From Blastocystis sp. Blastoise (lineage: Eukaryota; Sar; Bigyra; Opalinata; Blastocystidae): a DNA stretch of 64,000 nt. The position numbers and the translations under genes were made by a program. Each line of letters opens with the position of its first letter. Within the stretch, counting starts at the first letter, position 1. The notes beneath the pieces were generated by a model. The model searched no databases, had not been told where the DNA came from, and saw nothing but the letters and a program-made list of their open reading frames with translations. Positions 30,685 to 44,646 of the stretch are shown piece after piece. The stretch is from NCBI GenBank assembly GCA_039096225.1, contig JBBPEB010000003.1:738001-802000 (forward strand), given 5' to 3'.

Positions 30685-32780
30685 ATGGAGTCTTATGACG
30701 AGATTTATAATGCAATAGTTGACAGAGTTCAAAATATGAATTTTAATAAGTTTATCAAACAGATTCCAAACATAATTATTGTAAGGACGTTTTATCTAAT
30801 TTATAAACTCTTTAGAAACGATCGAAAGACACCAGAGTAATAAATCCTTTAACGAAAGCATCTTTTATACGAGTCCCGTCCAATTATGTTACTGATTATG
30901 TGTCGTGGGTAGCTCAAAACAATTGTAATGGGTTTTATGACAAAGATGATGACTATATCAATGTTATTTTAACAAATATTGCGTGTTCAAAACATTTTGG
31001 AGTTAATGATGTGTTCCATTCACGACAAGAGATGTATATATTCATTGGCTACTCCTGGAGTGTTAGTGGTCAAATTATTATTATAGACAGAGGGTCAAGT
31101 ACCTCTATTTGATACAGTTGCCCTATTCAAGAATGTAATTGCGTCTATCAATATAATTTTTACGATGATGGTTATCACCTGGAATACTATCATTTTCAAG
31201 ATATAAATGTATTTTATAAAATAGTTATTATTATTATATTTATTATTATAGAAATACTATTATATACTGTTATATATTATTATAGAAATACTATTATATA
31301 TTATTATATATTATTATATATTATTATATATTACTATATATTACTATATATTACTATATATTACTATATATTACTTATATTATTATATATTATTATATAT
31401 ATTATTATATATTATTATATATTATTGTATGTTATTATATATAATTTTATATTATTATATATTATTATATATAATTTTATATTATTATATATAATTTTAT
31501 ATATTTTATATTATTATATATTATTATATATTATTATATATTATTATATATTATTATATATTATTATATATTATTATATATTATTATATATTACTATATA
31601 TTACTATATATTATTATATATTATTATATATTATATATATTATATATATTATTAAATTAATAAATGTAATAACTATTATTATTAACATAATATTTTTATA
31701 GAAATGTTCAAAATATGATGCTGATTATATAGAATTATTTAAACATAATACTATAAGAGAATCATCATATGACTACTATAAAGATATGATATCAGATTCA
31801 ATCAATAATCAAACAAATGATACTAATGATAGTATAAATTCTAATTATACTTCTATTACAATAACTCAAGAAGAATGTAAAACTTCTCAAAATCTGAAAA
31901 AAACATTCATGAAACAAATGAATAATCAAAGTTTTACTAAAATAAATACTTTTGAAAAAGAAGAGGAAGTATATATAGAACAAGATATAGATGATAATTT
32001 AGCAAAATATGAAGAAGAATTAATTAATAAAAGCCATGTGTTTACTTCTTCAGATGATATTACTTGTTGAAAATACATAGATAATCTTCTACAGACTCTA
32101 AATAATAGAGATAATAATAATATAGCTTGTATTAATTATATTCAACATTAAGATTATATAGATGAAGAGAAAAACGATATTAGTGAAGAGATATATGGCA
32201 AATGATATGATTCAAGCTTTATTAATAAATACAGAAATTGTATATACTGTCGACATAAAAAAATGTTAATCATTATTGGATCAATCTACTTATACAATTA
32301 ATATAGTCTTTATAAAAACAGAATATAAACTAATGCTCTCTGATCCATTAAATGATATATTTGTTCTGAATTATTAAAGAGTCATTCAGAATTTAAGACC
32401 ATATCTATAGGTTAAGCTAAGAAGAGGATAAGAGAGAGATTTCCTAGAATTAACTACAACTATATTCATTATACTGTTACTAATATTATACTTAATGAAA
32501 ATTTATATAGTTATAATGTTTTAATAATAGAAGTAATTAATACAATGAATATAAATAATTAAGTATTCTTCACATTATTTGGTAAATAGAAAATCAATAA
32601 TGAAATAGCTTTGAATAGTCACAGTATACCTAAGGATCTTCGTTTGTTATCATAGTATACCATGATAGTAGGTAACATAAGTCTATTAACTCTATCTCCA
32701 TCAGTAATCCTTCTTAGTGGTACTTTCATGGGTCTCAGTAGTGTAGCTCTTGTCATTACAGGTATATATATGATATATAA
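30685..32780 (+). pseudogene. broken MULE-like transposase gene, 5' part
   Basis: Reads MESYDEIYNAIVDRV, then NYVTDYVSWVAQNN, then FGVNDVFHSRQEMYIFIGYS followed by IIIIDRGSSTSI, a TGA, and in the same frame YSCPIQECNCVYQYNFYDDG. The arrangement (F-x-SR-x-E, then paired Cys) mirrors the N-terminal domain of the intact element at 14,885 (HYNSREELLKSY ... YVCSNSDCPF). A stretch at 31,700-32,070 is open (KHNTIRESSYDYYKDMI) then breaks repeatedly. At about 32,690-32,762 VILLSGTFMGLSSVALVITG resembles the strand around the first catalytic Asp of MULE transposases (DGTF type), with Ser where Asp is expected. AT microsatellite (TATTATATAT)n fills about 31,250-31,650. Confidence 0.5.
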
Positions 32781-32799
32781 TATATATATATATATGTAA

Positions 32800-35680
32800 A
32801 AGGATATAAGGATATATATAAAGATGTAGATGAGTTATATATTGATGTATATGATTTTTTAATGTATTTGTGACATAATGTTATATATATAATATATATA
32901 TTCTATATTAGTACTATATATAGTATATATAGTATATATTCTATATTATAATACTTATATAGAATATATATATTATATAGAGTATATATAGTACTTATAT
33001 GGAACATATATATATGATATATAGTATATATAGTATAGATATAACCTATATACATAAAGATATATATAACTAGTATATAGAATGGTTTTACATAAAAAAA
33101 TAATATCTCTTCGTAGTTATAATAATTTAGCATCTTTATAATACAAGTTATATATATCTTTATGTATATTGGTTATATATATACTATATATTCTATATAA
33201 TATATATATGCTATATAAGTACTATTTATATATTCTATATAACATATATATTCTATATAAGTACTATATATACTATATATAGAATATATATATTATATAT
33301 ATAACATTATATCACAGATGAATCTAAAGACCATATACAGGTATATATAACTCATCTACATCTTTATATATATTCGTATATCATTTTACATATATATATA
33401 ATATATATAATAAAATATATATTATATATATATATATACCATTTATATACCATTTATATATCATCTATATATCATCTATTCCTTCTATGTATTATCTATT
33501 CCTTCTATATATTATCTTTATACCATCTATTCCTTCTATATATATCACATATATAATATCTATATATATCATCTATATATTATCTATATATATACCATTT
33601 ATATCTAGATATTACTATATATTACTATATATCATCTATATATGACCTATTCTTTCTATGTATTATCTATATACCTTCGATTCATCCTATATACATCATA
33701 TACATAATTTCTATATATTATATATATGTTATCTATATATATTTTATATATAATCTATATATCATTTATATATCATATATTCATTCTATGTATTATCTAT
33801 TCATTCTATATATTATCTATATACAATCTATTCATTCTATGTATTATCTATTTCTTCTATATATTATCTTTATACCATCTATTCCTTCTATATATATCAC
33901 ATATATAATATCTATATATATCATCTTTATATCATCTATATTTTATCTATATATCATTTATATATCATTTATATATCATTTATATATTATCTATATATCA
34001 TGTATTCATTCTATTTACAATCTATTCCTTCTATATATCATCTATATATCATCTATATATCGTATATATATTATCTATTACTTGTATCTATATCTATATA
34101 TCATTTATATAATATTATATATTATATATATATATATCATTTATGTATATCTATATACTATATATATCATCTATTTTTTCTATCTATTATCTATATATCA
34201 TCTATTCCTTCTATTAATTATCGATATTTCAATATATCCATATACATCTATATACCATTTATATATTATCTATATATTATTTATTAATTTTATAGATAAT
34301 ATATTTTCTTTATTATATTATCTATTCCGATATATTATGTATATATTACTATATATCATATATATACCATACATATGTTATCTATATACTATATATATTA
34401 TCTATATACCGTCTATTCCTTCATTTATCTATTCATTCCATATATAATCTGTTCCATCTATATTAAATCCATATAATATCTATATATCATCTATTTCTTC
34501 CATAAGTAATCTATATATCATTTATATATTATCTATATTATCTATATATTTATAATCTTTTCCTTCTATTTATCATCTATATAATATATATCATCTATCT
34601 CATCTATATATACTATCTATTTCATCTATATATACTACTATTTCATCTATATATTATTATCTATATACCATCTATATTATCTATATTATCTAGATTATCT
34701 AGATTATATACTATCTATATTATCTATAATATCTATATTATCTATATTATCTATATTATCTATATTATCTATATTATCTATATTATCTAGATTATCTATA
34801 TTATCTATATATACTACATATTCCTTCTATATATCACTATATATACTATATATACTACATATTCCTTCTATATATACTATATATACTATATATTCCTTCT
34901 ATATATTATCTATATATTCCTTCTATATATACTATATATACTATATATTCCTTCTATATATTATCTATATATACTATATATTCCTTCTATATATTATCTA
35001 TATATACTATATATTCCTTCTATATATTATCTATATATACTATAAATATACTATATATACTATATATTATCTATAATTACTATCTATTCTTTCTATATAT
35101 ATTTTTATATCATCTATATAGTATTTATATCATCTATATATTATATTATATTATCAATATAATCTTATATCATTTATATAACTATATATTCATTATATAT
35201 ATTATATATATATCATCTATATCATACATATATTGTTTATATCATCTTATATTATTTATATATACTATATATTCCTTCTATATTTTATCTTTTTACATAT
35301 ATCATATAACATATATCTATTCCTTCTATATATTATCTATATTATCTATAATATCTATATTATCTATATTATCTATAATATCTATAATATCTATAATATC
35401 TATAATATCTATATTATCTATATTATCTATATTATCTATAATATCTATATTATCTATATTATCTATATTATCTATATTATCTATATTATATATATTATCT
35501 ATATTATATATATTATATATATTATCTATATTATCTATATATTATCTATATTATCTATATTATCTATATTATCTATATCATCTATATTATCTATATATAA
35601 TCTATTCCTTCTATTTATCATCGATATACTATATATATCATCTATATCATTTATACCATATATGATATATATATATAAAT
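32800..35680. repeat. AT satellite: ATATAG/TATCTATAT/ATTATCTAT repeats
   Basis: About 2.9 kb of imperfect repeats of TATATAG-, ATATATCATCT- and TATTATCTA-type units. The cleanest arrays are at about 34,670-34,810 and 35,330-35,590. ACTATATATTCCTTCTATAT-type 30- to 40-bp units recur around 34,810-35,040. All frames here are repeat artefacts. There are several near-palindromic AT stretches around 32,900-33,300. Confidence 0.9.
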
Positions 35681-35729
35681 ATAATAAACATATTATATAT
35701 ACTATTAGCTAATACTATATAGTTTCATT

Positions 35730-35927
35730 GATAACGAGATATTGTCACAAACGCCATGTTGTAAGATTCTGAAGCCTCTTTATGCTCTACAGTCAAAAGG
35801 TAAGCCTGCCACTATTAGACGAAAGAGAAAGGCAGAAGAGGCTATGAATAAGAAGTATAAAAAGGTTCCTCATGTGAAACGTGCCATACCACTTGAAGAC
35901 CAGGTTAAAATGACTCGTTTTGATTAA
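35730..35927 (+). pseudogene. basic C-terminal fragment of element-encoded protein
   Basis: Reads NEILSQTPCCKILKPLYAL, then ATIRRKRKAEEAMNKKYKK and HVKRAIPLEDQVKMTRFD before TAA at 35,925. It follows a TATATAG-like acceptor and is far GC-richer than its surroundings. The basic tail resembles in character the C-terminus of the intact transposon's fusion protein. Its upstream exons are lost in satellite DNA. Confidence 0.45.
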
Positions 35928-36639
35928 TCATTTATCAATATTATTTTCCATATTATTTCTAATACTATAAACAAATATGTATCTAATTTAACTAATTATC
36001 ATAGTATTATTCATATATATCTTATTTAAATCTATTTTTATGATACTCATTCATTATATATATATATAAACATTTTTTATTTATTCAATAATTATATTCA
36101 AAATTATATTACATACTTTCCATATATATAACCTATTGTTTTTATTCTTGTTGAGTTCATCATTCTTAAATCTTTCTTCCTATATATCAATAAACAATAA
36201 CATTCAATACTCTATAACCATAAACGAACATAAATATATATATATATATATATACAAAAGAATAAGTCTTTATTTAATATATTTTGACAAAATAAGATTA
36301 TATACATATATTAACGACACAGAAAACCATCAATATCCTATCTCAAATATTATTTACATAATTTAATATAATACTATCCATAATTAGTCTTTTTTACAAT
36401 AAATGAAGAACTATATATATCAAGTACATTAATATATACAATACTAAACAAATAATAATAATATATATACTATAAATAAGACACCAGTGAATAATAAACG
36501 TTTCATCTCATACTATAGATAAAATACAATATATAATATTAAAAATAACAACTTAAAAAAACAAATTAAAAATTGATTGCAGATAAAAAGTGAAAAGAAA
36601 GAATAATATATACTCTAAATCCAAGAGAATAGAAGATCT

Positions 36640-38045
36640 AATGCATTCAACAAATTAAATATTGTATTTGAAAATCTTTGAGTTTCACCTAACCAACCAA
36701 TATGTAACTTTTCCATAAACATGGGCTAGACCAGTTTGAAAAGTAATTTATAATTGATTAAATCAATTGAAGAGTAGTTCTGAGTAAATGTTTGCCGACA
36801 TTCAAAAGATTGATCAAGAATGTTGAATATTGAATGTATTATTCCGTTTGTTTATCCTATAGTAGATGTTTGGTAGACTATATAGCAATAATAAAGAGAA
36901 TAAAATATACAAGACAAGCCAAATTGTGTTTTGGAAAGCCAATATCCACAAATTAAGAAGGACAGTATGACCTAGAAGGTATGATCTATACTAAATAGAC
37001 ATAATAAAATATATAATTAATTTTTATTACAATATTAACATAATAGTTTAATTACTATAGTATATTTTACTTAATTCTTAAATTTCAAAAAAAATAAGCC
37101 AAAAATTAAAATATTTTCACTTCATATTTTGTATTTGATTTAATAGTCGTCCCAAAGTGCTTTAAAAGCCTTAATATATTATTGATTGAATGTGTCTACT
37201 CATTTATAGTATATTTTATTTGTTTATTGTGTTTAATTGTCTTTAGTTACAAACATTCTGGTGAATTTATTGGAAAAGTTGAGATCTATGGAAATGTAGC
37301 ATATTGAGGATTATTGTTATCTCCAGTTGATGTGCAAGAATAGAGATAGAATAGAAATAAATACATTGCCAAAAATCATAATGCTGTTGAAGTGGCTTAT
37401 GATTGTTGAATTCTGAAAGGGTATGTTGTTAGGTATATAAATATAGTTGAATATTTAACTCTATTATAGATTTACAAAAAACGATTATGAATGGTAAAGT
37501 TTATCTCCTAAACTGTTGTACCCTAACCAGAGAGTTACCTAAATATGATTGCTTCGATGTACTATTTTCACAAAACAAAAAATTATTATATACAAAAAAT
37601 AGATTGTTCTTGTAAGTCTTTATTTATTTATTTTTATTCTATATCTATTATATTTTCTTATTTAGAGATGTTTTATTCAAGGATGGAGTCTGTCAGAAGT
37701 ATTTTTATTTACTAATCTTCATTGATCTTGTAAAATAATTAGTTTCTATAGAGCGATCAGCGATTCTTGCAAATTCAGAATGGGTTCATTTGGAAGAATT
37801 AGTGCTTTCCAGGTCTTAATATTGTTAACAAAATCAGATTCCAGATTAACTCTGGTCTTCAAAGGTATTCTGTTATTTATTTCTTATCATCACTATATCT
37901 ATATTATATAGAAAACAAAAAATTGTTGATAGTTAAGAAACAAAAGACTTCTTTTCTCAATTGGCTAATTACAGACTATTATTGGGTCAAGTGGTGTTAT
38001 AGAGGTTAGAATTAGTAAACAAATGGATTCTATTAACAAGTATAT
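36640..38045 (+). pseudogene. fossil coding fragments, unknown family
   Basis: Several stretches read as protein once in-frame stops are ignored. At 37,249-37,420: KHSGEFIGKVEIYGNVAY, stop, GLLLSPVDVQE, stops, NKYIAKNHNAVEVAYDC. At 37,470-37,615: KTIMNGKVYLLNCCTLTREL and KYDCFDVLFSQNKKLLY, joined over a GTAAGT...TTTAG intron to DVLFKDGVCQKYFYLLIFI. At 37,744-37,800: IERSAILANSEWVHLEELVL. The stops are TAA, TAG or TGA where Gln or Arg would fit. I cannot name the family. It may be the second gene of the decayed element or a separate nested one. Confidence 0.4.
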
Positions 38046-41000
38046 ATATATTATATGTTAAATGATTAATTTTAAGTGTTTTAATATATAAATATTATTT
38101 TATTTAAATATTATATTATATTTTATTTTTTCTATAGTATTCTTCATATGTTAGGCATTTATTATTCTTAAATCGTTTAATAAGAATGAATTGCAATATA
38201 TTAAGTATATATATTCTTCTTTAGTCATTTTTTACTTTCTATTTAGATTTTAGAATGTTTTTCTATTATTTTATTGTATATATATATATATTTTATATAT
38301 AAATATGTTTTAATCTTTTATCCTTCTTAGAAACATGATACAACTTATATTAATTGTATACTCTCCTGTTATTTGGAAGATAATAGATTAGGAAATTAGA
38401 AATTTAACTCGTCTCTAGTTATTCTAGATATATTATAGTATATATTTATATTTATTTTTTTTATATAACTATATTTAAATATATATATATATATAGATAC
38501 ATCAAAATGTATATATAGCTATACTAAAGTATATATATATAGATTGAGTCAATTACAAAACTATTAAGTGTAGAGAAAGTGGTATTCAAGTATATATATA
38601 TATATTTATATATATATGTATATAGTTATAAAAATGTTTATTTATATTAATTTATATAGTATATTAATATATATAGTTATATTATATAGTAAAACATACA
38701 TATCTAGATAAATATATATGTATATAGTTATATTAAAGTACATATAAGAATAGTTATGTTAAAGTATATATATATATAAATTAATATTAAAGAATATATA
38801 TATAGATATAATAAATTATATATGTAGTAAAGGATATTTATATATAGATATATTAAAATATATATGTATAAAGTTATATTAAACTATATGTATAAATAGA
38901 TGCAGTAAAATGATATATAGATTACTTATATAAAAGTATATATATTTATTTTAAAGTATATATATATTAGAATATTCATAGTAATTATACTAGAGTATAT
39001 ATATATAGATAGATGATAACATATTCATGTATTAAGCTAGATTATTGCTATTCTTATATTAATGTGTATAGATATATTTATATTTTTATTTATATATTTA
39101 TATATATCTATATTAAAACATATATATAGGTTATATTATACAAGTATAGATATTTCTACCTGTTTGTTGTTTAAGAATGCTTATAATCTATTTATATAAA
39201 AACATTTATGATTAGTCAGGTATTATATAAAGTAATAATTATTCTATAGATATTTTAGATTACTTCTCTATTAATAAATTATCTATTATTTTATGATTCG
39301 TATTTATGTATATATTTATAGAAAAACTCTCAGAAGAAATGATACTACATGAAGTGGTATTTATTTGGTATCTATTATTCTATTCAAAGAATCATTATAA
39401 AACCTAATATATTTGGTGCACATTAGTTTAATATAACTTTTGTATATAAATATAAATATATAAATATATTTATATATATGTATATAGTTGTTTCTTTATA
39501 GTACAAATGGCCTCCTTTCTTCTATTTTTATTCTCACCAGTGTTAATAGTTATGTATATCAATTCTTTTTATAAGTTCTTTGAATTATTTATAATGTTAT
39601 AAATTCTATTTTCATTGTATATTTCTTATTTATATATCATGTATTATATGTATATAGTTCAAATTGAATGTAATCTCTTGTTTATTATGTATTATGAAAG
39701 ATCTTCAGTTGTCTCTATTACCTATAGAGGTATATATATAACTACTATTCCTATATTTATAGTTTTTCTTATCTTTTTATGTAGATATTATAGATTTTCA
39801 TATTTCATCTATTAATATATATATAAATACTCTATATGGTTTTATAGTTTTTCTTATATATACAGAATAAGTAAACTATTTAAGGTACTCAATAAGATAT
39901 CTATACTTACTAGTCTCTCCTTCTGTTCCTATTCATATTGAGAAGCTTATATTTATGTATATTATTCTATTCATTTTATTATTTATTCTTCTGTATTATT
40001 AACTTTTGTATGATTCAATATATATATATATATATTATAATTTTTATGTATATATCTATATATAAATATGTTTTTATATCATTATATAGGTATAGAATAC
40101 GTTAACTATATTCAAAAGGATAGGTTTATATTTAAAAATGGGTTATTCAAGTATATATATATAAGCATATACTCTATACCTAACATAATATGTATAGTAT
40201 TTATTCTTATAATATTTGCTAAATATATATATATATATATTGTACTTTATCTTTATTAAGTACTTACTATTATATATATAGTGTTAATGGAATAAACTTA
40301 GATAATTATATATATGAATTAGTGTTGTTTCCTACTACTATTTAAAGTCCTTTTTTAACTACTCTATATTGTATATAAATAATTTATATTATTATTATTC
40401 CATATTAACTTATATAAGTTTGCTGTTTTAAGAATTCTATTATATAATCATATTGATATTATATTATATAGATCCTAAACAATATATTTATATAGTTACT
40501 GCGATTATAAGCAGATTTATAATAATAGTATTCTATATTAATTTATTGTATATAGTCACTATATTATATATATATATATTATTAAAATTTCTTATCCAAT
40601 AAACTTTTATTGTTTATGTTATTAATATATTATCTATATATAGATACAATCAAATATATCCTTCTCATCTTCATCGACTCTCTTCAACTACATATATATA
40701 TATATTTCATTTCACTATTAGATTAATTATAATGACTTCCTTCCTGATTCAAATAGTAACTCAATTCTTATTCTAAATAATAACAAAAAGTATCATTTGA
40801 AGGTATATAAATATTAACTTTATTTATTAATATATCTGAATAATATAAATAAAATATAATTTAATATATAGTATATAATATATAGTAGCAGTATCATGGA
40901 TTATATTGAAAGTATATATGTTATACATACTAAAATATATATATATATTATATCTATACTGATATTGATATAAAAAATATAGATAGTAATATCATTATAT

Positions 41001-43379
41001 AGTATGTCAGTGATCAACATGGAATATATGCTATGTGTCTAGTTTAGATTATATGAGTGGATATATAATATATGCCTACATAGTTGTTACATTATAGAAT
41101 ACATAAATAATATATAGTATATAAGAATTATTACATTATTATATTATATATATTTTTATTAGATCATATTATATTGATTATTTGTATCTTTTATTTTAAT
41201 TTCATATTATTATATATTTAATTTTATCTTTTTATAGAATGAATAATATATAAATATCAGATCTGAGTATTATATGGTTTATCCTTCGTTGATAAGATAT
41301 TATAATATTCTTATACTTCTTCTACTCTTTCTGGTTTATTGTACATGAAAAAGTAAAATAGAAAAGAGAACCATTAATACGCTTATACTCTGCTACTTTA
41401 TTCATCTATCTACACAATATATACTATAACAGAAAGGTATATTATATATATTTCTCTTTTTAATGTTTTATAGGTTTTCAATGATTCATTATCATATTGA
41501 TAAATCAATCTTATGTTTAGATATATACAACATAGAATATATATAATAGTATACATATACTATATATACTATTCTATATTCTCTTTCTATTATACAATAA
41601 CTTTTATATTTAATATATACATTGTATATTCTACTTTGTGTATTATATATGGTTTATAAAATATATTTTTATATAGATAAGGTTATACTACTAAAGAAAT
41701 ATATAATATGTTTGATACTTAAATTATATCTATAGTGCTTTTGGTGTATCTACTTAAGTATATATTTATATTATATATAATGTCATGAGTATTAATAGTA
41801 TATATATAATAACTTAATTACATATACTCTATTATGTTATATCTATAGTAATTGGTTTATTGATATTTTACTTGGGTGATTTCGAATACTATGAACATTT
41901 ATTATATACTTGATATATATATAATAGTAATTATTTGTTATTTAGATAACTATTATTTACGTATATACTATATATATTATTCTATATATATTATTATATA
42001 TATACTAGGATATATTCATAATTATATACAATAAATAATATATGTTATTACTATCTACTTGATATATATAGAGTCTCCTTATACTTCTTTCTTCATTACT
42101 CATATTATTATTCTGAGTATTTTACAACTTTGTGATTCATATATATCCATTATATATTGTTATAGAAGTGATTTCTCTTATATATATATAATATTAGTAT
42201 TGATTCTATGTATATTATTTAAAGTATATATATTGTACTTTATACTTAGATATATTTTTTTAACAACAATTGTTACTCAACATCATTCTATATTGAAACG
42301 TAATATATTATTAATGTGTTTTTATAATATTTTATATTTATTCTTTTTAATTTCTATAAAGTTAGTTATTATTAATATTATTATTATTATTATAAAACGC
42401 TTTTTATTCTTTAGTTTTAAAAATCTTCTTTCTTATATATTCCTAGTTTCTTCTGTGTTTATTTCTATAACTGAAAACTTTATATATATATATATATTTT
42501 TCTATTAGTATACTCTATTTAGTATCGTTATATTATTGTTGTGTATTATATTATTTACACATATTAATTCTAAACAAAACAACATATATATTCATATTTT
42601 TAAAGACTTAATCTATTAAACATATATAGTAATATCATAATGGAGTTCTAATAGTATAATAACAATCAAATAGTATAGAATCCAATAGTATGCTGACCAG
42701 ATCAATTCTAATAAACTATTACCAATATGACTATTCTATAATCCTAAATAACCATAATTACACATACTAGCATAATTAATAAGATAAATCAGAAACTAAC
42801 CCATAACAGCACCTAATCCATTTCCATTTATTGATAATATATATATATAACTTCTTAATAGATTAATTAGCATCAAGAACATCATTCTAATTGAATATGA
42901 AAACTTTATTAGTTAATTAACCATAAACACCCATAATGATGCCAATTCTTTTATGAATATAACTAATCTCATTCTTTTATCCTATATAATGATAGAGTAT
43001 ATCATTCTAGAATGACAGTAACAAGGAAGAAGCCTATAGAGATATTTTAAGGTTAATGATCATAATTACATAATATATTATATACCTATCTTATTCTCAT
43101 CACTACATTAAAAACGCAATTCAAAGCCACTACACAACGTCATAACTCCATAGAATAACATACCATTACCATCTTACCATGTTAATGCCGTCTTATACCA
43201 TTCTTATCACTTTTCCTATATATACTATACTATACATACATATTAAAGATACTTATATAGCATATATACATCAATACATCAATACCCTTCAAGAGTCAAT
43301 AAAAAATAAACATAGAGTTTTCCCCAGTATTATTTTTAAACATTTTTAAAGTCCCCACTCGTAGAATGAGCCGAAGACC
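38046..43379. other. AT-rich spacer inside decayed element, no gene seen
   Basis: About 5.3 kb of TATATA-rich DNA with irregular ATATATATTAAAGTATATAT-like phrases (clearest about 38,500-39,000) and no supported coding frame. Occasional open frames such as 42,059-42,508 are Tyr/Ile/Phe/Leu-rich composition artefacts. From about 42,600 to 43,300 the plus strand becomes poorer in TA runs, but no feature was recognised. Confidence 0.55.
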
Positions 43380-43437
43380 ACTGTCCTGAGTCAAGTCTGA
43401 TAATTCTGAGTGTCCTGAGTCAATTATCTCGAAATTT
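43380..43437 (-). repeat. right copy of 59-bp inverted repeat
   Basis: Reverse complement of 30,475-30,533, with CCTGAGTCAATTATCTC on the plus strand. Sequence outside it (43,440-43,530) is weakly similar, inverted, to 30,430-30,474. Confidence 0.85.
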
Positions 43438-44640
43438 AAAAAAAATATTTTTTCCCTCCTTTTTTCACTGTCATTTTTCTTTAATATTTTAGACTTTTTA
43501 GTATTAAAAACGATTCTTAAAGGTATATATAGAGACTCTATACCACTTTTGAGACTAAAAATCAAATATTTAAAAATGAGTGGAAATCACGACAAGCAAT
43601 AAAAACAATTTTGTGAAGCTTGGTATGTTGTGTATAAGCATATGTAACAACAGAGATGATAAAAACATACAACTCCTCTTGGTTTAGGACATAATTATAA
43701 ACTCTCTCAAAAAGACTATTTTTAATCCCAAAACGATACCCTGAACTATAAATCATGTCCTGAATGTTATTTTAAAGTCATATTTTGATAAAGAGGTTTA
43801 TTGACGATAATCAATAAACAAAAACAAGAGCTTCTGTTTTACTTTTCATTTTTGAATTTTTAAACTATTTGACTTTCTAGGGTAGTTGGCTGAAAGAATG
43901 CTGTCGTCTTTAGGCTAAAAAAATTATGAATAAAAAAGTCAAGTCATTTTATTGTTTTTTCCTTGGGAAATCAAAAATAAGAAATTTTTAGGTGTGTTTA
44001 ATTTAGGCTGTATAATGATTTATATTGTAAAAGGACTTGACGAGAATGACAAGAGTGATAATACATCACTCAGAGAACACACAAATTTTTAAAACTTCTC
44101 ACTCATGTAATCCATTCCTGAATTATAGACTTCAGAGAAAAACTTAAAGTCCTTTTGGTTTTAAACAGTCATTTTAAATCATAAAACACTGTAAAAGAGT
44201 CAATATTTAAACCAACTATGATTATATCAATAAACAATAAATTTTGTAGAGTTATTTTTAAGTTATTCTCGTCAAAAAGAGAGAAACTTGACAAGTTGGC
44301 GGAGCTTTTGTTCTCGGGTTTAGGCCAACGTATTTTTGATTAAAAAATCCCAGTCATTTTGTTGTTTCTCTTACGGGAAATAGGGTCAAAAAAACAAAAA
44401 TTGTCCGTAGTGTCAAAAAGAATATGAGAATAAAAAAACAACATATATGAACTACCCACGGAAATGATTTAAAAAATTGAAAAAATATATATATATTATT
44501 AAGAAAAAGAAAAATAACAGCTAATCAAAAAAAAAATATTAAAAAAGAGAAAAAGAAATAAAAACAATAATAACACTAAAAACAAATAATAAAAATACGA
44601 ATATACAATGTATACATTTAAGATAGATTTATAAAATAAA
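43438..44640. other. intergenic with a diverged direct duplication
   Basis: Two diverged copies of a phrase near 43,925-43,990 and 44,335-44,405 share CAGTCATTTTGTTG/CAAGTCATTTTATTG and GGGAAAT blocks about 410 bp apart. The material before each (TTGGCTGAAAG, TTGGCGGAGCTT) is also alike. No coding frame is supported. Confidence 0.5.
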
Positions 44641-44646
44641 AGAGAT

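Larger units (their letters stand above)
30475..43437. mobile_element. decayed ~13-kb region bounded by inverted repeats, MULE-like remnants
   Basis: The near-identical 59-bp inverted repeats at both ends suggest the termini of one element. Inside are broken coding pieces: a MULE-type N-terminal domain at 30,640-31,200, fragments to 32,780, and a basic C-terminal piece at 35,730-35,927. Further fossils lie at 37,230-38,040. Between and after them are kilobases of AT satellite. I saw no clear target-site duplication, so the exact ends and whether this is one element or several nested ones are open. Confidence 0.5.

Noticed and set aside
33726-35712. Tyr/Ile/Ser-rich plus-strand frames of up to 219 residues
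   Set aside because: Repeat-driven frames in the TATCTATAT satellite with no complexity beyond the repeat unit.
30685-38045. A reassigned genetic code (TAA/TAG as Gln, TGA as Arg or Trp) to explain fossils
   Set aside because: All intact genes in the window end normally at TAA or TGA and are free of internal stops, so decay is the simpler explanation.
42059-42508. 149-residue plus-strand frame resembling a membrane protein
   Set aside because: Composition (Ile, Tyr, Leu, Phe, Ser) matches the AT-rich DNA around it; no start context, splice signals or family motif.
43296-43756. Two minus-strand frames of 64 and 89 residues near the right inverted repeat
   Set aside because: The first includes the 59-bp inverted repeat itself (DSGHSELSDLTQDSG) and neither has splice context or a recognisable motif.
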